Assembly (NCBI GenBank): GCA_001939945.1 | Contig: MOEB01000008.1 | Span: 62,001 to 126,000, forward strand | Reading direction: 5' to 3' | DNA: 64,000 bases | Source: Aerophototrophica crusticola | GTDB taxonomy: Bacteria; Pseudomonadota; Alphaproteobacteria; Azospirillales; Azospirillaceae | In this document: positions 16,146 through 24,812 of the stretch, one piece after another | Layout of the letters: each line of letters starts with the position of its first letter | Numbering within the stretch: the first letter of the stretch is position 1 | The notes under the pieces: generated by a model | What the model saw: the letters and a program-made list of their open reading frames with translations, nothing else | Database searches by the model: none | Told to the model about the DNA's origin: nothing | Position numbers and translations under genes: made by a program

Positions 16146-16253
16146 GGGTTGCCAGGGCGCGTCGGTGCGGTCAGGGCATTTAGAGCCTTTGCCGCCCCGG
16201 AGGGAAGGGCCGGCGCTTGCCAGGGGCCGGGGGCCGCGGGCATGGTGGGCGGC

Positions 16254-16856
16254 ATGGCCGACCTTGCCGGGACCATCATCCCCCTGTACGAGCGCAACGC
16301 CCAGGGCTGGGACGCGATCCGGCCGCGCGCGCTGGTGGAGCGGCCCTGGCTTGACCGGTTCCTGGCGCTGGTGCCGGCCGGAAGCCGGGTGCTGGACCTG
16401 GGTTGCGGCTGTGGGGAGCCGATCGCGGCCCATTTGGCGGGACAGGGGTTTGCCGTCACCGGCGTCGATTCTTCCGCCGCGATGGTCGCGCTGTGCCGCG
16501 GGCGCATGCCGGGGCAGGACTGGGTGGTGGCCGACATGCGCGGCCTACGCCTGGGCAGCCGGTTCGCCGGCATCCTGGCCTGGGACAGCTTCTTCCACCT
16601 CTCCCCGGACGACCAGCGCGGCATGTTCCCCGTGTTCCGTGACCATGCGGCACCCGGGGCCGCGCTGATGTTCACCAGCGGGCCGCGGGCGGGGGAGGCC
16701 ATCGGCACCATGTTCGGCGAGCCCCTGTACCATGCCAGCCTCGACGGGGCGGAGTACCGGGCCCTGCTGCGGGACAACGGTTTCCGGGTCAGGGGCCATG
16801 TTGTGGAGGACCCGGCCTGCGGCGGGCGGACCATCTGGCTGGCGCAGGCTGGGTGA
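16254..16856 (+). CDS. class I SAM-dependent methyltransferase
   Basis: 200 residues. Motif I VLDLGCGCGEPIAAHL (about 43-58) binds S-adenosylmethionine, followed by VTGVDSSAAMVALCRGR and the post-I acidic residue in WVVADMRGL. The substrate strand is ILAWDSFFHLSPDDQ. This pattern is that of small-molecule methyltransferases of the Methyltransf_25 type; the substrate is unknown. Two in-frame ATG codons (16242 and 16254) are possible starts. It diverges from the origin-linked HTH gene and converges on a YihY gene. Confidence 0.85.
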   Translation: MADLAGTIIPLYERNAQGWDAIRPRALVERPWLDRFLALVPAGSRVLDLGCGCGEPIAAHLAGQGFAVTGVDSSAAMVALCRGRMPGQDWVVADMRGLRLGSRFAGILAWDSFFHLSPDDQRGMFPVFRDHAAPGAALMFTSGPRAGEAIGTMFGEPLYHASLDGAEYRALLRDNGFRVRGHVVEDPACGGRTIWLAQAG

Positions 16857-16883
16857 GTTCAGCGCCGCCGGAGCGTGCTCCCG

Positions 16884-17780
16884 CTACCCGGGGACACGCT
16901 CTGAACCCGGCGCCGCGGCCGTCCCCGGCTTGCCCGACCGGCTGCCCACCCGTTCCGCGAAGCAGCGGGTGACCTCCGCGCCGAACAGGAAGATGCTGGC
17001 GGAGTAGTAGACCCAGAGCAGCAGCAGCGCCAGCGACCCCGCGGCGCCATAGGCCGAGGCGATGCCGGCCTTGGCGATGTACAGGGCGATCAGCCCCTTG
17101 CCCACCTGGAACAGCAGGGCGGTGACCGCCGCCCCCAGCCACAGGTCGCGCCAGGGGATGCGGGTGTCCGGCAGCACCCGGTAGACCAGGGCGAACAGCA
17201 GGGTGAAGACCACCAGCGAGACGACCAGGTTCCCCACCGCCAGCAGCACCGCCAAGCCGGAGAAATACTGCGCGAACCAGGCCCCCATGGCGGCGATGAC
17301 GGCGCTGACCACCAGGGAGACGATCAGCAGGAAGCCGATCACCCCGATCAGGGCCAAGCCCTTCAGCCGCACCCGCACCAGCCAGGTCAGGGTAGACTCG
17401 GCCGGCGGCTCCGCCCGCCAGATGCGGTTCAGGCTGGCCTGCAGCTCGCTGAACACCGTGGTGGCGCCCACCAGGATGGTGACCAGGCCGATGACGCTGG
17501 CCAGGGTGCCCGACCTCTGGTCGCCGGCGTTCTTGACCACGGCCTGGATGGCCTCCGCCGGCTCCCGCCCCAGCAGGCGGTCGAGCTGTTCCGCCAGGGC
17601 GCCCTGCGCCGCCTCCGCCCCGAAGATGAAGCCGGCGATGGCCGTCACCAGCAGGAAAATGGGGGCCAGCGAGAAGGCCGTATAGAAGGCGATGCTGGCC
17701 GCCATGCTCATGGCGTTGTCATTGAACCAGTCGTACGCGGCCTGCTTGATGATGGCCAGCGTGCCCCGAAGCTTCCCCAT
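16884..17780 (-). CDS. YihY/virulence factor BrkB-family membrane protein
   Basis: 298 residues with six predicted membrane helices. It has the family signature near the N-terminus (DNAMSMAASIAFYTAFSLAP) and the conserved central VFSELQASLNRIW. The C-terminal helices include WLGAAVTALLFQVGKGLIAL and the conserved YGAAGSLALLLLWVYYSA. Formerly called ribonuclease BN, the family is now considered a membrane protein of unclear function. The ATG at 17780 follows AAGGGGGCAGGC; the upstream in-frame extension is not protein-like. Confidence 0.88.
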   Translation of the reverse strand: MGKLRGTLAIIKQAAYDWFNDNAMSMAASIAFYTAFSLAPIFLLVTAIAGFIFGAEAAQGALAEQLDRLLGREPAEAIQAVVKNAGDQRSGTLASVIGLVTILVGATTVFSELQASLNRIWRAEPPAESTLTWLVRVRLKGLALIGVIGFLLIVSLVVSAVIAAMGAWFAQYFSGLAVLLAVGNLVVSLVVFTLLFALVYRVLPDTRIPWRDLWLGAAVTALLFQVGKGLIALYIAKAGIASAYGAAGSLALLLLWVYYSASIFLFGAEVTRCFAERVGSRSGKPGTAAAPGSERVPG

Positions 17781-17883
17781 GCCTGCCCCCTTTCCCATGC
17801 CCGTGGGGACAACAGCCGCGGGGGCCCATCGGTTTTTGGCGGCGCGGCCCGGACCCCTAGGGGCCTTCGCGTGTTGACGGGGC

Positions 17884-18240
17884 ATGCAAGCGCAGAAACT
17901 CGAAGCCATCCTGGTGCGTGCCGAGGTCTTCGCCAGCCCCGAGGGGGACGGCCTGGGCCTGCGCGGACGCCTTCCCACCGGCAAGCAGGTCTCCGCCCTG
18001 GGCGCCACGGCCGACGCGGCGCTGGAAGGGTTCCGCTCGGAGTTGGAGACGGAGGCCCACCGGGTGCTGGGGGGCCAGTGGCTGGCCGTGCCGGTGGCGG
18101 AGGCCGACCCCACGCCCGGCCAGATGCGGCTTGACCGCGACTATGTCCTGCTGCCCATCGAGGCGCTGTCCGCCGGCCTGGACGTGCTGGGCGAGCTGCG
18201 CCAGGGCGACCGTGTGGCGGTGCCGGACGAGGAGGCGTAG
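17884..18240 (+). CDS. hypothetical protein, 118 aa
   Basis: No family recognised. A soluble, acidic small protein with regular G/C third-position codons, supporting real coding: MQAQKLEAILVRAEVF at the start and an acidic C-terminus GDRVAVPDEEA. It diverges from the YihY gene with about 100 bases between the starts. Ribosome-binding signal weak. Confidence 0.5.
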   Translation: MQAQKLEAILVRAEVFASPEGDGLGLRGRLPTGKQVSALGATADAALEGFRSELETEAHRVLGGQWLAVPVAEADPTPGQMRLDRDYVLLPIEALSAGLDVLGELRQGDRVAVPDEEA

Positions 18241-18308
18241 GTCGGCCACGGCGGCATTGCCTTGGCCTTGCGGCAGGGCCATAATCTTCCTGCAACAGGA
18301 CGACGCCC

Positions 18309-18503
18309 ATGTACCGCGCACGCCAAGGCTCAGCGACCGCAGCGACACGCCCCACCCCGGCCAACCCGCCGGGTGGGCTGCTTGACGCTTGTGAGAAGAG
18401 CCTTGCCGATGCCCGCGAAGGCCGGGTCGAAAGCCTTGAGGCGTTCGTCGATACCCTGCGGGCCCGGTTGGAGCGTATGCGGGCGGCCGGCCGGCAGTCC
18501 TGA
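18309..18503 (+). CDS. small protein, possible antitoxin
   Basis: 64 residues ending in a helical segment CEKSLADAREGRVESLEAFV followed by LRARLERMRAAG. This resembles the C-terminal tail of ParD/RelB-type antitoxins (a Gly-Arg step, then an amphipathic helix), but no DNA-binding half is evident. The next gene begins 12 bases later on the same strand. The pair is less GC-biased than its neighbours, as acquired modules often are. Function uncertain. Confidence 0.4.
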   Translation: MYRARQGSATAATRPTPANPPGGLLDACEKSLADAREGRVESLEAFVDTLRARLERMRAAGRQS

Positions 18504-18515
18504 CGACAGACCGAC

Positions 18516-18851
18516 ATGGCGCTCCAAACTGCTGATGTTCTGCGACGGGTCGATGCCCTCGCCGAGCATTACGAGCGGAAAGGATATGACCAAGCCCTGG
18601 CGAAGCTGATCGAGACGCTCGATATCGTCGCCGATGTGCTGAACCGTCCAGGCATGCCGTCAGGTACGAGGGCGTATCCCGCCAACTACCAATCCATGGC
18701 GAAGCTTGGCATCAGCTGGTTCAAGGTGAACGCCTATTGGATCGGATACGTGCCTTACCGGGGGCAATGGCTCCTGACCAACTTCTTTTATGAATCCAAC
18801 GACATGTCCAACCGGGTCCTGACGGACCTGGGGGTCATCCTGCCACTTTGA
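18516..18851 (+). CDS. hypothetical protein, possible toxin partner
   Basis: 111 residues with an alpha-helical N-terminus (VLRRVDALAEHYERKGYDQA) and a beta-rich C-terminus (SWFKVNAYWIGYVPYRGQWL, then TNFFYESNDMSNRV). The order helix-helix-strands is loosely like RelE/ParE toxins, without diagnostic residues. AT-richer codons (GAT, TAT, CTC) than flanking genes suggest recent acquisition. The stop is followed at once by a strong terminator hairpin. I call the toxin role a hypothesis only. Confidence 0.45.
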   Translation: MALQTADVLRRVDALAEHYERKGYDQALAKLIETLDIVADVLNRPGMPSGTRAYPANYQSMAKLGISWFKVNAYWIGYVPYRGQWLLTNFFYESNDMSNRVLTDLGVILPL

Positions 18852-18861
18852 GAACGGAAAA

Positions 18862-18889
18862 GGCGCGCGGGACCGGTGTCCCGCGCGCC
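18862..18889. terminator. bidirectional terminator hairpin
   Basis: A perfect 12-bp stem GGCGCGCGGGAC pairs with GTCCCGCGCGCC around CGGT, with A-rich sequence on the left and T-containing sequence on the right. It lies between the convergent stops at 18851 and 18933 and can serve both strands. Confidence 0.8.
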
Positions 18890-18932
18890 TTGCCTCCCTG
18901 AACAGACTTGTTGTTTTTTACTGCCGTCCGCG

Positions 18933-19592
18933 TCAGGCGGCGGCGGTGTTGCTGTCGTTGGTCGCGCTGAAGCCGTTGCCCATGGCCCAGATGGCGGCCT
19001 GGGTGCGGTTGCTGGCGTTGATCTTGCGCAGCAGGCTCTTCAGGTGGACCTTCACCGTGGCCTCGGTGATGGAGAGCTGGTTGGCGACCATCTTGTTGCT
19101 GTCGCCGCGGACCAGGCAGCGCAGGATCTGCTCCTCCCGCTGGGACAGGCCCTTGCGGCCGGCTACGCCGGTGGTGGCGCTGTGGGACACGCCGCCGCCA
19201 TTGACCAGGAGGGTGGCCAGCGAGCTGGGGAACACCTTCTCACCCAGCATCACCAGGCGGATGGACTGGGCCAGCGCCTGGGAGGACATGTCCTTCAGCA
19301 TGCAGCCGTCGACGCCGGCCTCCAGCGCCTCCGCCAGCTTGCGGGTGTCCACCGTGTCGGTCAGCAGCACCACGCGGGCCTTCGGGCAGGCCTCGCGCAG
19401 GGTGGACACGGCCTTGCCCATGCCCTCGCGGGCGTCGAACAGGACCACCTCCGCGGTCGCCCCCTGGTGGCGCACCTCTTCAGGATTGGAGCCGGTCGCG
19501 ACGATGGCGAAGCCGTTCTCCTGTAATAGGCTGCTGAGGCCCTGGCAGAACAAACGGTTCGAATCGACGAGAACGACGGGGGTGGGCTCCAT
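18933..19592 (-). CDS. NarL-type response regulator, LuxR HTH
   Basis: 219 residues. The receiver starts VVLVDSNRLFCQGL, so the usual pair of acidic pocket residues is reduced to one Asp. The likely phospho-acceptor is in VVLFDAREGMG; VLLTDT and CMLKDMS supply Thr and Lys. The LuxR-type HTH (about 150-205) has LSQREEQILRCLVRG, NKMVANQLSITEATVKVHLK. The altered pocket suggests weak or atypical phosphorylation. No kinase is adjacent. The upstream 345-base AT-rich region probably holds its promoter together with a CtrA-like near-match. Confidence 0.88.
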   Translation of the reverse strand: MEPTPVVLVDSNRLFCQGLSSLLQENGFAIVATGSNPEEVRHQGATAEVVLFDAREGMGKAVSTLREACPKARVVLLTDTVDTRKLAEALEAGVDGCMLKDMSSQALAQSIRLVMLGEKVFPSSLATLLVNGGGVSHSATTGVAGRKGLSQREEQILRCLVRGDSNKMVANQLSITEATVKVHLKSLLRKINASNRTQAAIWAMGNGFSATNDSNTAAA

Positions 19593-19937
19593 GGGGCAGC
19601 TCCATCAAAAGGCCAGTTACGTGGGCAGTAAGTTGCCGATCTTTTGGATGGTCGTAAACTACTCCTTAACCAATGTCCCTACCTTGTCACAAAATACCAG
19701 AAACTTTTTCTGTCCTCTCCATAAGTAATTATCACTTTCGTTTTGTCTCCCCAATTTCGTGTGGGAGATTGCACTTAAGGAGTATCGACGCGACCGTGTT
19801 TCCGGTGCGGATGGTTGCGACCAAAGCATCATCGCCACGTCGAACGCGCGCACCGTAGGCTGGCGGCCGGGGTGGCGGGGACTCGGCCGCCCGGAAACGG
19901 AAGGCCGCGTCGGCGGCCATGATGAGGGGAGGTGCCC
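19593..19937. promoter_or_regulatory. AT-rich divergent promoter region
   Basis: 345 bases between the divergent LuxR-type regulator and the EthD gene, with an unusually AT-rich core (about 19650-19780) for this genome. It contains TAAA-N7-TTAA followed by CC at 19655-19669, one mismatch from the CtrA box. I see no gene in it. Promoters for both neighbours are expected here; I cannot assign -35/-10 boxes with certainty. Confidence 0.45.
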
Positions 19938-20237
19938 ATGCACAAGCTGCTGGTCCTTTACGGCAAGCCCAAGGACCCCGACCATTTCCGTTCCTATTAC
20001 CGCGATGTCCACGTGCCCCTGGCCATGGCCCTGCCGGGGCTCCGGTCGGGCAGTTACGGCTTCGACGTGGCCGGGCTGGGTGGGGAGAGCCCCTATTTCT
20101 GCGTCTTCGAGGCCAGCTTCGACAGCGCCCAGGCCCTGGACGAGGCGCTGGCGTCGGAGCAGGGTCAGAAGACCGTCGCCGATGTGCCGAACTACGCCAC
20201 CGGCGGGGTGACCATCGTCCGGTTCGACGTGGCCTGA
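19938..20237 (+). CDS. EthD-domain protein
   Basis: 99 residues of the dimeric alpha/beta-barrel EthD family: an opening KLLVLYGKPKDPDHFRSYYR, then DVHVPLAMALPGLRSGSYG with the conserved His-x-Pro-Leu, and a closing strand VTIVRFDV. Members act in ring cleavage or ether degradation, or have unknown roles. The ATG at 19938 is 5 bases after GGGGAGG; a GTG six bases earlier is less likely. It converges on the secreted repeat protein across a hairpin at 20246-20272. Confidence 0.8.
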   Translation: MHKLLVLYGKPKDPDHFRSYYRDVHVPLAMALPGLRSGSYGFDVAGLGGESPYFCVFEASFDSAQALDEALASEQGQKTVADVPNYATGGVTIVRFDVA

Positions 20238-20245
20238 CAGGGAAA

Positions 20246-20272
20246 GGGCCGGGAGGAGGTTCCCCCCGGCCC
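20246..20272. terminator. hairpin between convergent genes
   Basis: GGGCCGGG pairs with CCCGGCCC across eleven bases, 9 bases after the EthD stop and 10 bases before the opposite stop. No T-run follows, so termination strength is uncertain. Confidence 0.45.
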
Positions 20273-20281
20273 CCGTCGGGC

Positions 20282-21271
20282 CTACTGGCCCGAGCCCTTC
20301 TTCTCTTGTCCGCCCTGGGTCGTGCGGCCCTCGGGTGGACCCTGGACGTTCTCGTTGCTGTCGCCCTGGCGCACCTCCCCCGTGCCGCCCACCACGCCCT
20401 GCCGCTGCCCGGCCAGGGAGTTCTGGGGCAGGGTGCCCGTGGGGGCGGCGGCGTTGCCGGAGTTGCTGCCGGCCATGTCGTTGCCCTGCTGGGTGGCCTG
20501 GCCCGTGGCCGTCCCCTGGCGCTGGCCCGGCAGGCTGTTCTGCGGCACGGCACCCGTGGTGTTGGACGAGCCGGTCGTGTCCGACGGGCCGGCCGCGCCC
20601 GCGTTGGCGCTGCGGTCGGGGGAGCCGCCGCCGCCCTGGGTGGTCCGGCCCTGGGGCGGGCCCTGGACGTCCTGGTTGCTGCCGCCCTGGCGGACCTCAC
20701 CCGCGCCGCCCATGGCGCCCTGCCGCTGCCCGGCCAGGGAGTTGTCGGGCAGGGTGCCGGTGGGGGCGGCGGAGGAACCGCTGCCGCTGTTGCTGCCCGA
20801 CAGGGTGCTGTCCTGCTGCACGCTCTTGCCCGCGGCGGTGCCCAGGCGGGAGCCGGGCAGGCTTTCCTGCGGCACGGCGCCGGTAGTGTTGGACGATCCC
20901 TGCTGGCCCGCGGCCGGGGCGTCGCCACCCCGCTCCGTCGAGGCGCTGCGGGTGGGCGGGTATTCGTAGGTGGTGGTGTTGCCCTCCGGCGCTTCCGACA
21001 CGGAAGCCTTGGCATCGGGCGGGATGTTGAGCTGGGGTTGGCCGTCCACCGCCCCCGCCCGGCCGTTCATGGCGCCGATGGCCGGGTTGCCGACGCCCTG
21101 CCCCTCCGTCGCCGTGGCGGGTGGCGTGCCGGCGGTGGGGCTCGTGGCGGGGTCCGTGCCGCTGCCGGCCGTCGCCTGGCCCAGGGCCGGCAAGGACAGG
21201 GCCGCCAGGGCCGCGCCCAGCAGGGCCGCGCGCCGGACGGTCGAGGGTCGGGTGTTCATGGGATGCCGCAT
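20282..21271 (-). CDS. secreted low-complexity protein with two ~90-residue repeats
   Basis: 329 residues. An N-terminal signal peptide (RRAALLGAALAALSLPALGQA, cleavage near residue 25) is followed by a Gly/Ser/Thr/Gln/Asn-rich chain. Two near-identical units of about 90 residues (about 123-213 and 233-323) each contain SSNTTGAVPQ, SLPG, then AAPTGTLP, NSLAGQRQG, GEVRQG and VQGPP-GRTTQGG. There is almost no hydrophobic core and no cysteine, so it is probably disordered in the periplasm or at the surface. The ATG at 21271 has GGAGG upstream. No known family. Confidence 0.75.
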   Translation of the reverse strand: MRHPMNTRPSTVRRAALLGAALAALSLPALGQATAGSGTDPATSPTAGTPPATATEGQGVGNPAIGAMNGRAGAVDGQPQLNIPPDAKASVSEAPEGNTTTYEYPPTRSASTERGGDAPAAGQQGSSNTTGAVPQESLPGSRLGTAAGKSVQQDSTLSGSNSGSGSSAAPTGTLPDNSLAGQRQGAMGGAGEVRQGGSNQDVQGPPQGRTTQGGGGSPDRSANAGAAGPSDTTGSSNTTGAVPQNSLPGQRQGTATGQATQQGNDMAGSNSGNAAAPTGTLPQNSLAGQRQGVVGGTGEVRQGDSNENVQGPPEGRTTQGGQEKKGSGQ

Positions 21272-21483
21272 GCCGTTTCCTCCGCTCATTGTCAGGCGGC
21301 AACCGGCCGCCCCTTGGTGGGGCGCCGTCACGGCGGGCCGGGGCCGGTCGGGCGGCGCTCGTTCGGAGGGATTCAACAATTGTCGGCACAGCTTTCTTGC
21401 GAGCCGGAAAAGAAGTACCTCCACAATCCCAAAGAAATAATCCGAATTCGCACGCATGTATGAATACTGCCGATCTTCGCGGC

Positions 21484-21498
21484 TTAAGTCCTTCTTAA
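21484..21498. promoter_or_regulatory. perfect CtrA-type box TTAA-N7-TTAA
   Basis: TTAAGTCCTTCTTAACC contains the exact consensus of the CtrA response regulator and lies 50 bases before the first gene of the SET operon, in one of the few AT-rich spots of the region. Whether this organism's CtrA uses it is inference. Confidence 0.5.
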
Positions 21499-21547
21499 CC
21501 ACGCCAGCCTAATAGAGGAAGTCCAGTCTTCTATAAGCGGGGGCGTG

Positions 21548-22126
21548 ATGTCGATGTTGTCACTTGTCGTGCGGCCAGAGTTGGCTCCCCACCGGCCGCA
21601 GGCCAAGCTGGCCCAATACCTGCACGTCTATGTCGCCCCGGCGTCGACCGGGGGACTGGGCCTGTTCACCGCCCGGCCGCTGGCCAAGGGCGACGTGGCC
21701 CTGAGGGTGACCGACGCCCGCTACCTGTCCCGGGCCATGAGCCGCAGCCAGCTCGTCTGGCAAGGCTATACCCATGCCGACATCTTCCAGGTGGGGCCGG
21801 ACCTGTTCATCCCGCCCTATGGCGGCCCGGACGACTTCACCAACCACAGCTGCGACCCGACCTGCGGCCTGAGGGTGGGCGGGGACGGGTTCAGCATGCT
21901 GGCCCTGCGCGACCTGCCGGCGGGGACCGAGCTGACCTACGACTACTCCACCCACCAGGAGCACGGGGCCGAGGACATGGAATGCCTCTGCGGCTCCCCC
22001 CTCTGCCGCGGGGTGGTGCGCAGCTTCTCCACCCTGCCGGAGCCGCTGCGGCGGCGCTATGCGGCCCTGGGCGTGGTGGCGCCCTTCGCCCTGGCCGCGG
22101 CCGGCATGGCCCCGGGCGGGCATTAG
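21548..22126 (+). CDS. SET-domain protein (putative protein-lysine methyltransferase)
   Basis: 192 residues with a full SET signature: GGLGLFTARPLAKGDVALR at the N-terminal side, DDFTNHSCDPTCGL (the NHSC-x-P motif forming the cofactor/substrate knot), AGTELTYDYST with the catalytic Tyr region, and a post-SET-like CLCGSPLCRGVV that could bind zinc. Such proteins transfer a methyl group from SAM to lysine. A bacterial SET gene at the head of a signalling operon is unusual. It ends 10 bases before the next gene. The target protein cannot be deduced. Confidence 0.88.
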   Translation: MSMLSLVVRPELAPHRPQAKLAQYLHVYVAPASTGGLGLFTARPLAKGDVALRVTDARYLSRAMSRSQLVWQGYTHADIFQVGPDLFIPPYGGPDDFTNHSCDPTCGLRVGGDGFSMLALRDLPAGTELTYDYSTHQEHGAEDMECLCGSPLCRGVVRSFSTLPEPLRRRYAALGVVAPFALAAAGMAPGGH

Positions 22127-22136
22127 GTCACCGGAC

Positions 22137-24800
22137 ATGCCGGCGGGACAGGCCCTGGCGCGGGGTGCCACACGCTTCCTGGCCCGTCCGGCGACGGTGT
22201 GGGAACTGGCGGTGCTGGGCGGGCTGGTGTCCGCCGGCGTGCTGGTGCTGACCACCGCCGGCGGTGCGCTGTACCTGGCCGACCAGGGCAGCGAGGGCAT
22301 GCCCCTGCTGTACCTGGCCCTGGCGGGCGTCTCCATGCCGCTGGCCTCGGCCCTGTCCGCCTCCCTGGCCCGGTGGCGGCCGGTGGCGGTGTTCCGGGGC
22401 CTGTGCGCCGTGTCGGCGGTGGCGGCGCTGGCCGCCTTCGGGGTGGAGGGGCGGCCGGCCCTGGCCTTCGCCGTGTACCTGGCGGCCTACCTGCTGGAGA
22501 TCCTGGTGGACACGCTCTACTGGATCATCGCGGCGGAGTACCTGCCAACCCGTGAGCTGAAGCGCCATACCCCGTTCCTGGCCATGTCCTTCGGCGGCGG
22601 CGGGGCGGTGGGCGGCGTGCTGGCCGCCCTGCTGACGGGCCATTTCCCCACGGCGGCCCTGCTGCCCCTGGTGGCCGCCCTGTTCGCGGCCGCGGCCTTC
22701 CAGCTTGTCAGGATCGAGAGGTGCCTGCCCGCCGTCGGCGACGGGGAGGAGGACGAGGAGGAAGCCGGCCCCGTGGCGGCCCTGCGCGCCGTGGCCCGGG
22801 CGATGCGGGGCTTCCCGCTGGTGCTGGTGGTCTGCGGCTCCGTCCTGCTGATGTCGGGCATGTTCTGCCTGCAGGATTACCTGGCCATGGCGGCCTATGC
22901 GGAGGCCTACCCGGATTCGGCGGAGCTGGCGGGCTTCCTTGCCGTGGTCTATTCGGCGCAGCAGGCGGCGGAGCTGTTGCTGCTGGCGGTGCTCAGCCCG
23001 CTGGTGCTGGACCGGTTCGGGCCCCTGGCGCGCAATTTGGTCTTCCCCCTGACCAGCCTGGCCGCCCTGGCGGCGCTGGGCCTGTGGTGGGGGCTGCCGG
23101 CAGCCATCCTGCTGCACGTGAACGCCAACGCTGTCTCCAACGCCGTGTTCGAGCCGGTGAAGACCCTGAACTATGCCGCCATCCCCCACCGGGTCTGCGG
23201 CCAGGTGCGGGTGCTGGTGGAAGGCATCGCCTATCCCGCCGGCATCGCCCTGTCGGGGGCGGGGCTTCTGGCGCTCCAGGCCGCGGGGGCCGGCCCGCGG
23301 GAGGTGCTGCCCATCGCCCTGGCCCTGGGCGTGCTGTTCCTGGCCGCGTCGGCCGCGGTGGGGGCCGGGTTCCTGCCCAGCCTGGTGCGCAGCCTGCGCC
23401 AGCGGGACGACGGCCCGGCCCCGCTGAAGTCCCTGGCGCGCATGGACCTGCAGGCCCTGCGCGCCCACCCGGACCCGGCCGTGCGCGAGGTGGGGGAGCA
23501 GTTGGCCCGCCGGTTCGAGACGGCCACCGTGCCGGACGGCGATGCCGCCGAGGCGGGACACACCCCGGAATGGGTGAGCGACGCCGCCGCCCTGGCGGAG
23601 GACGAGGACCTGGACGTGCGGGCCACAGCGGTGGAGGTGCTGGCCGCCGCTGCGCGGGACTGGCCGGCGGCGGTGGCCGCCCTGGGCGACAGGCTGGAGG
23701 ACCCGGCGGCCACCGTGCGCCACAGGGCGGCGGACGCGCTGGGCGGCTGCGGCAACAAGGGGGCCGCGGTGGCGGCAAGGCGGCTGACCTCGGCGCGGGG
23801 GGAGGTGGTGAATGCCGCCATCCGCGCCCTGGGCGCCATCGGGACCGCCCGGGCCCGCCGTTCCCTGCGGGCCCACCTGCACCCGCTCTACCAGCAGGCC
23901 CGCCTGAACCTGGCCCGCCAGGCCCAGGCGGAGAGCGTGGCCCAGGGCGGGGGAGGGGACGCGCGGGCCGGCCTGCTGGCCGCGGCCCTGGCCGACGGCA
24001 ACCGCCGCATCGTCTGGCAGGTGCTGACGGTGAAGGCGGCGCTGGGCAACCGGCGCGACGTGAACCTGCTGTACAACCTGGCCCGCTCCGCCGACCCGCG
24101 CACCCGCTCCGACGCGGTGGAGGCCCTGTCCAGCCTGCCCACGGGCAAGCTGCTGCGCCCGGTCCTCGACCTGCTGGACACCCCGGCGGAGGGGCGGCCG
24201 GCAACCGGGGCCGACGCGGCGCCCGCCCTGCCCGGCAGCCTGCCGGACGGGGTGCTGGCGGCGGCACTGGGGTCCCTGGCCCTGGCCACCCGGCTGGGAC
24301 CGCCCCTGGCCCGGGCGGAGGACGGGGAGCTGCGCCGCCGGCTGGAGCAGGTGCTTTTCCTGAAGTCCGTGGCCTTCTTCCGCTCCCTCTCCTTCGAGGA
24401 GATCGCCGCCCTGGCGGAGCGGGGGGAGCTGGTCACCCCCATGGCCGGCCAGGTGCTGGCGGAGGAGGGGGAGGCCGTGCGCCACCTGTTCGTCGTGCTG
24501 GAAGGCAGCGTGCGGCTGGTGGCCCGGGGCGCCACCCTGGCCACCCTGGGCGCCGGCGAGACGGTGGGGGAGACGGCCTATGACCCCGCCGCCCGGCACG
24601 GGGCCAGCCTGCTGGCCGGGCGGGGCACGCGCCTGCTGCGCTTCGGCCAGGCCGCCATCGCCGACTTGGTGGCGGAGCAGCCGCAGGTGCTGCGGGACGT
24701 CTGCCTGTCCCTGGAGGACCGGCTGGGCCGGGCGCTGGCCCGCGCCATGCCGGAACCCGTGCCGCCCCGCGGCGTCGATTCACCATGCAAAGCCGCCTGA
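22137..24800 (+). CDS. NTT/MFS-like membrane domain fused to HEAT repeats and a cNMP-binding domain
   Basis: 887 residues in three parts. Residues 1-420 form about 12 membrane helices with the motif NAVFEPVKTLNYAAIPHR and later VRVLVEGIAYPAGIALSG. This resembles the ADP/ATP translocase-like (NTT, Npt1/Npt2) branch, where F-P-x-K-x-x-x-Y precedes a conserved helix. Residues 430-720 are alpha-helical HEAT-type repeats (DLDVRATAVEVLAAAARDWP, ATVRHRAADALGGCGNKGAA, VVNAAIRALGAIG). Residues 735-870 are a cyclic-nucleotide-binding beta roll (VLFLKSVAFFRSLSFEEIAA, VLAEEGEAVRHLFVVLEGSV, ETVGETAYD). The fusion suggests a transporter or sensor gated by nucleotides or by protein contact. Start 22137, 10 bases after the SET gene. 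Confidence 0.8.
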   Translation: MPAGQALARGATRFLARPATVWELAVLGGLVSAGVLVLTTAGGALYLADQGSEGMPLLYLALAGVSMPLASALSASLARWRPVAVFRGLCAVSAVAALAAFGVEGRPALAFAVYLAAYLLEILVDTLYWIIAAEYLPTRELKRHTPFLAMSFGGGGAVGGVLAALLTGHFPTAALLPLVAALFAAAAFQLVRIERCLPAVGDGEEDEEEAGPVAALRAVARAMRGFPLVLVVCGSVLLMSGMFCLQDYLAMAAYAEAYPDSAELAGFLAVVYSAQQAAELLLLAVLSPLVLDRFGPLARNLVFPLTSLAALAALGLWWGLPAAILLHVNANAVSNAVFEPVKTLNYAAIPHRVCGQVRVLVEGIAYPAGIALSGAGLLALQAAGAGPREVLPIALALGVLFLAASAAVGAGFLPSLVRSLRQRDDGPAPLKSLARMDLQALRAHPDPAVREVGEQLARRFETATVPDGDAAEAGHTPEWVSDAAALAEDEDLDVRATAVEVLAAAARDWPAAVAALGDRLEDPAATVRHRAADALGGCGNKGAAVAARRLTSARGEVVNAAIRALGAIGTARARRSLRAHLHPLYQQARLNLARQAQAESVAQGGGGDARAGLLAAALADGNRRIVWQVLTVKAALGNRRDVNLLYNLARSADPRTRSDAVEALSSLPTGKLLRPVLDLLDTPAEGRPATGADAAPALPGSLPDGVLAAALGSLALATRLGPPLARAEDGELRRRLEQVLFLKSVAFFRSLSFEEIAALAERGELVTPMAGQVLAEEGEAVRHLFVVLEGSVRLVARGATLATLGAGETVGETAYDPAARHGASLLAGRGTRLLRFGQAAIADLVAEQPQVLRDVCLSLEDRLGRALARAMPEPVPPRGVDSPCKAA

Positions 24801-24812
24801 GGGAGGGCCGCC

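Noticed and set aside
19673-19858. Short plus-strand frame in the AT-rich promoter region
   Set aside because: No ribosome-binding site, unusual composition and no codon bias; the region is better read as divergent promoters.
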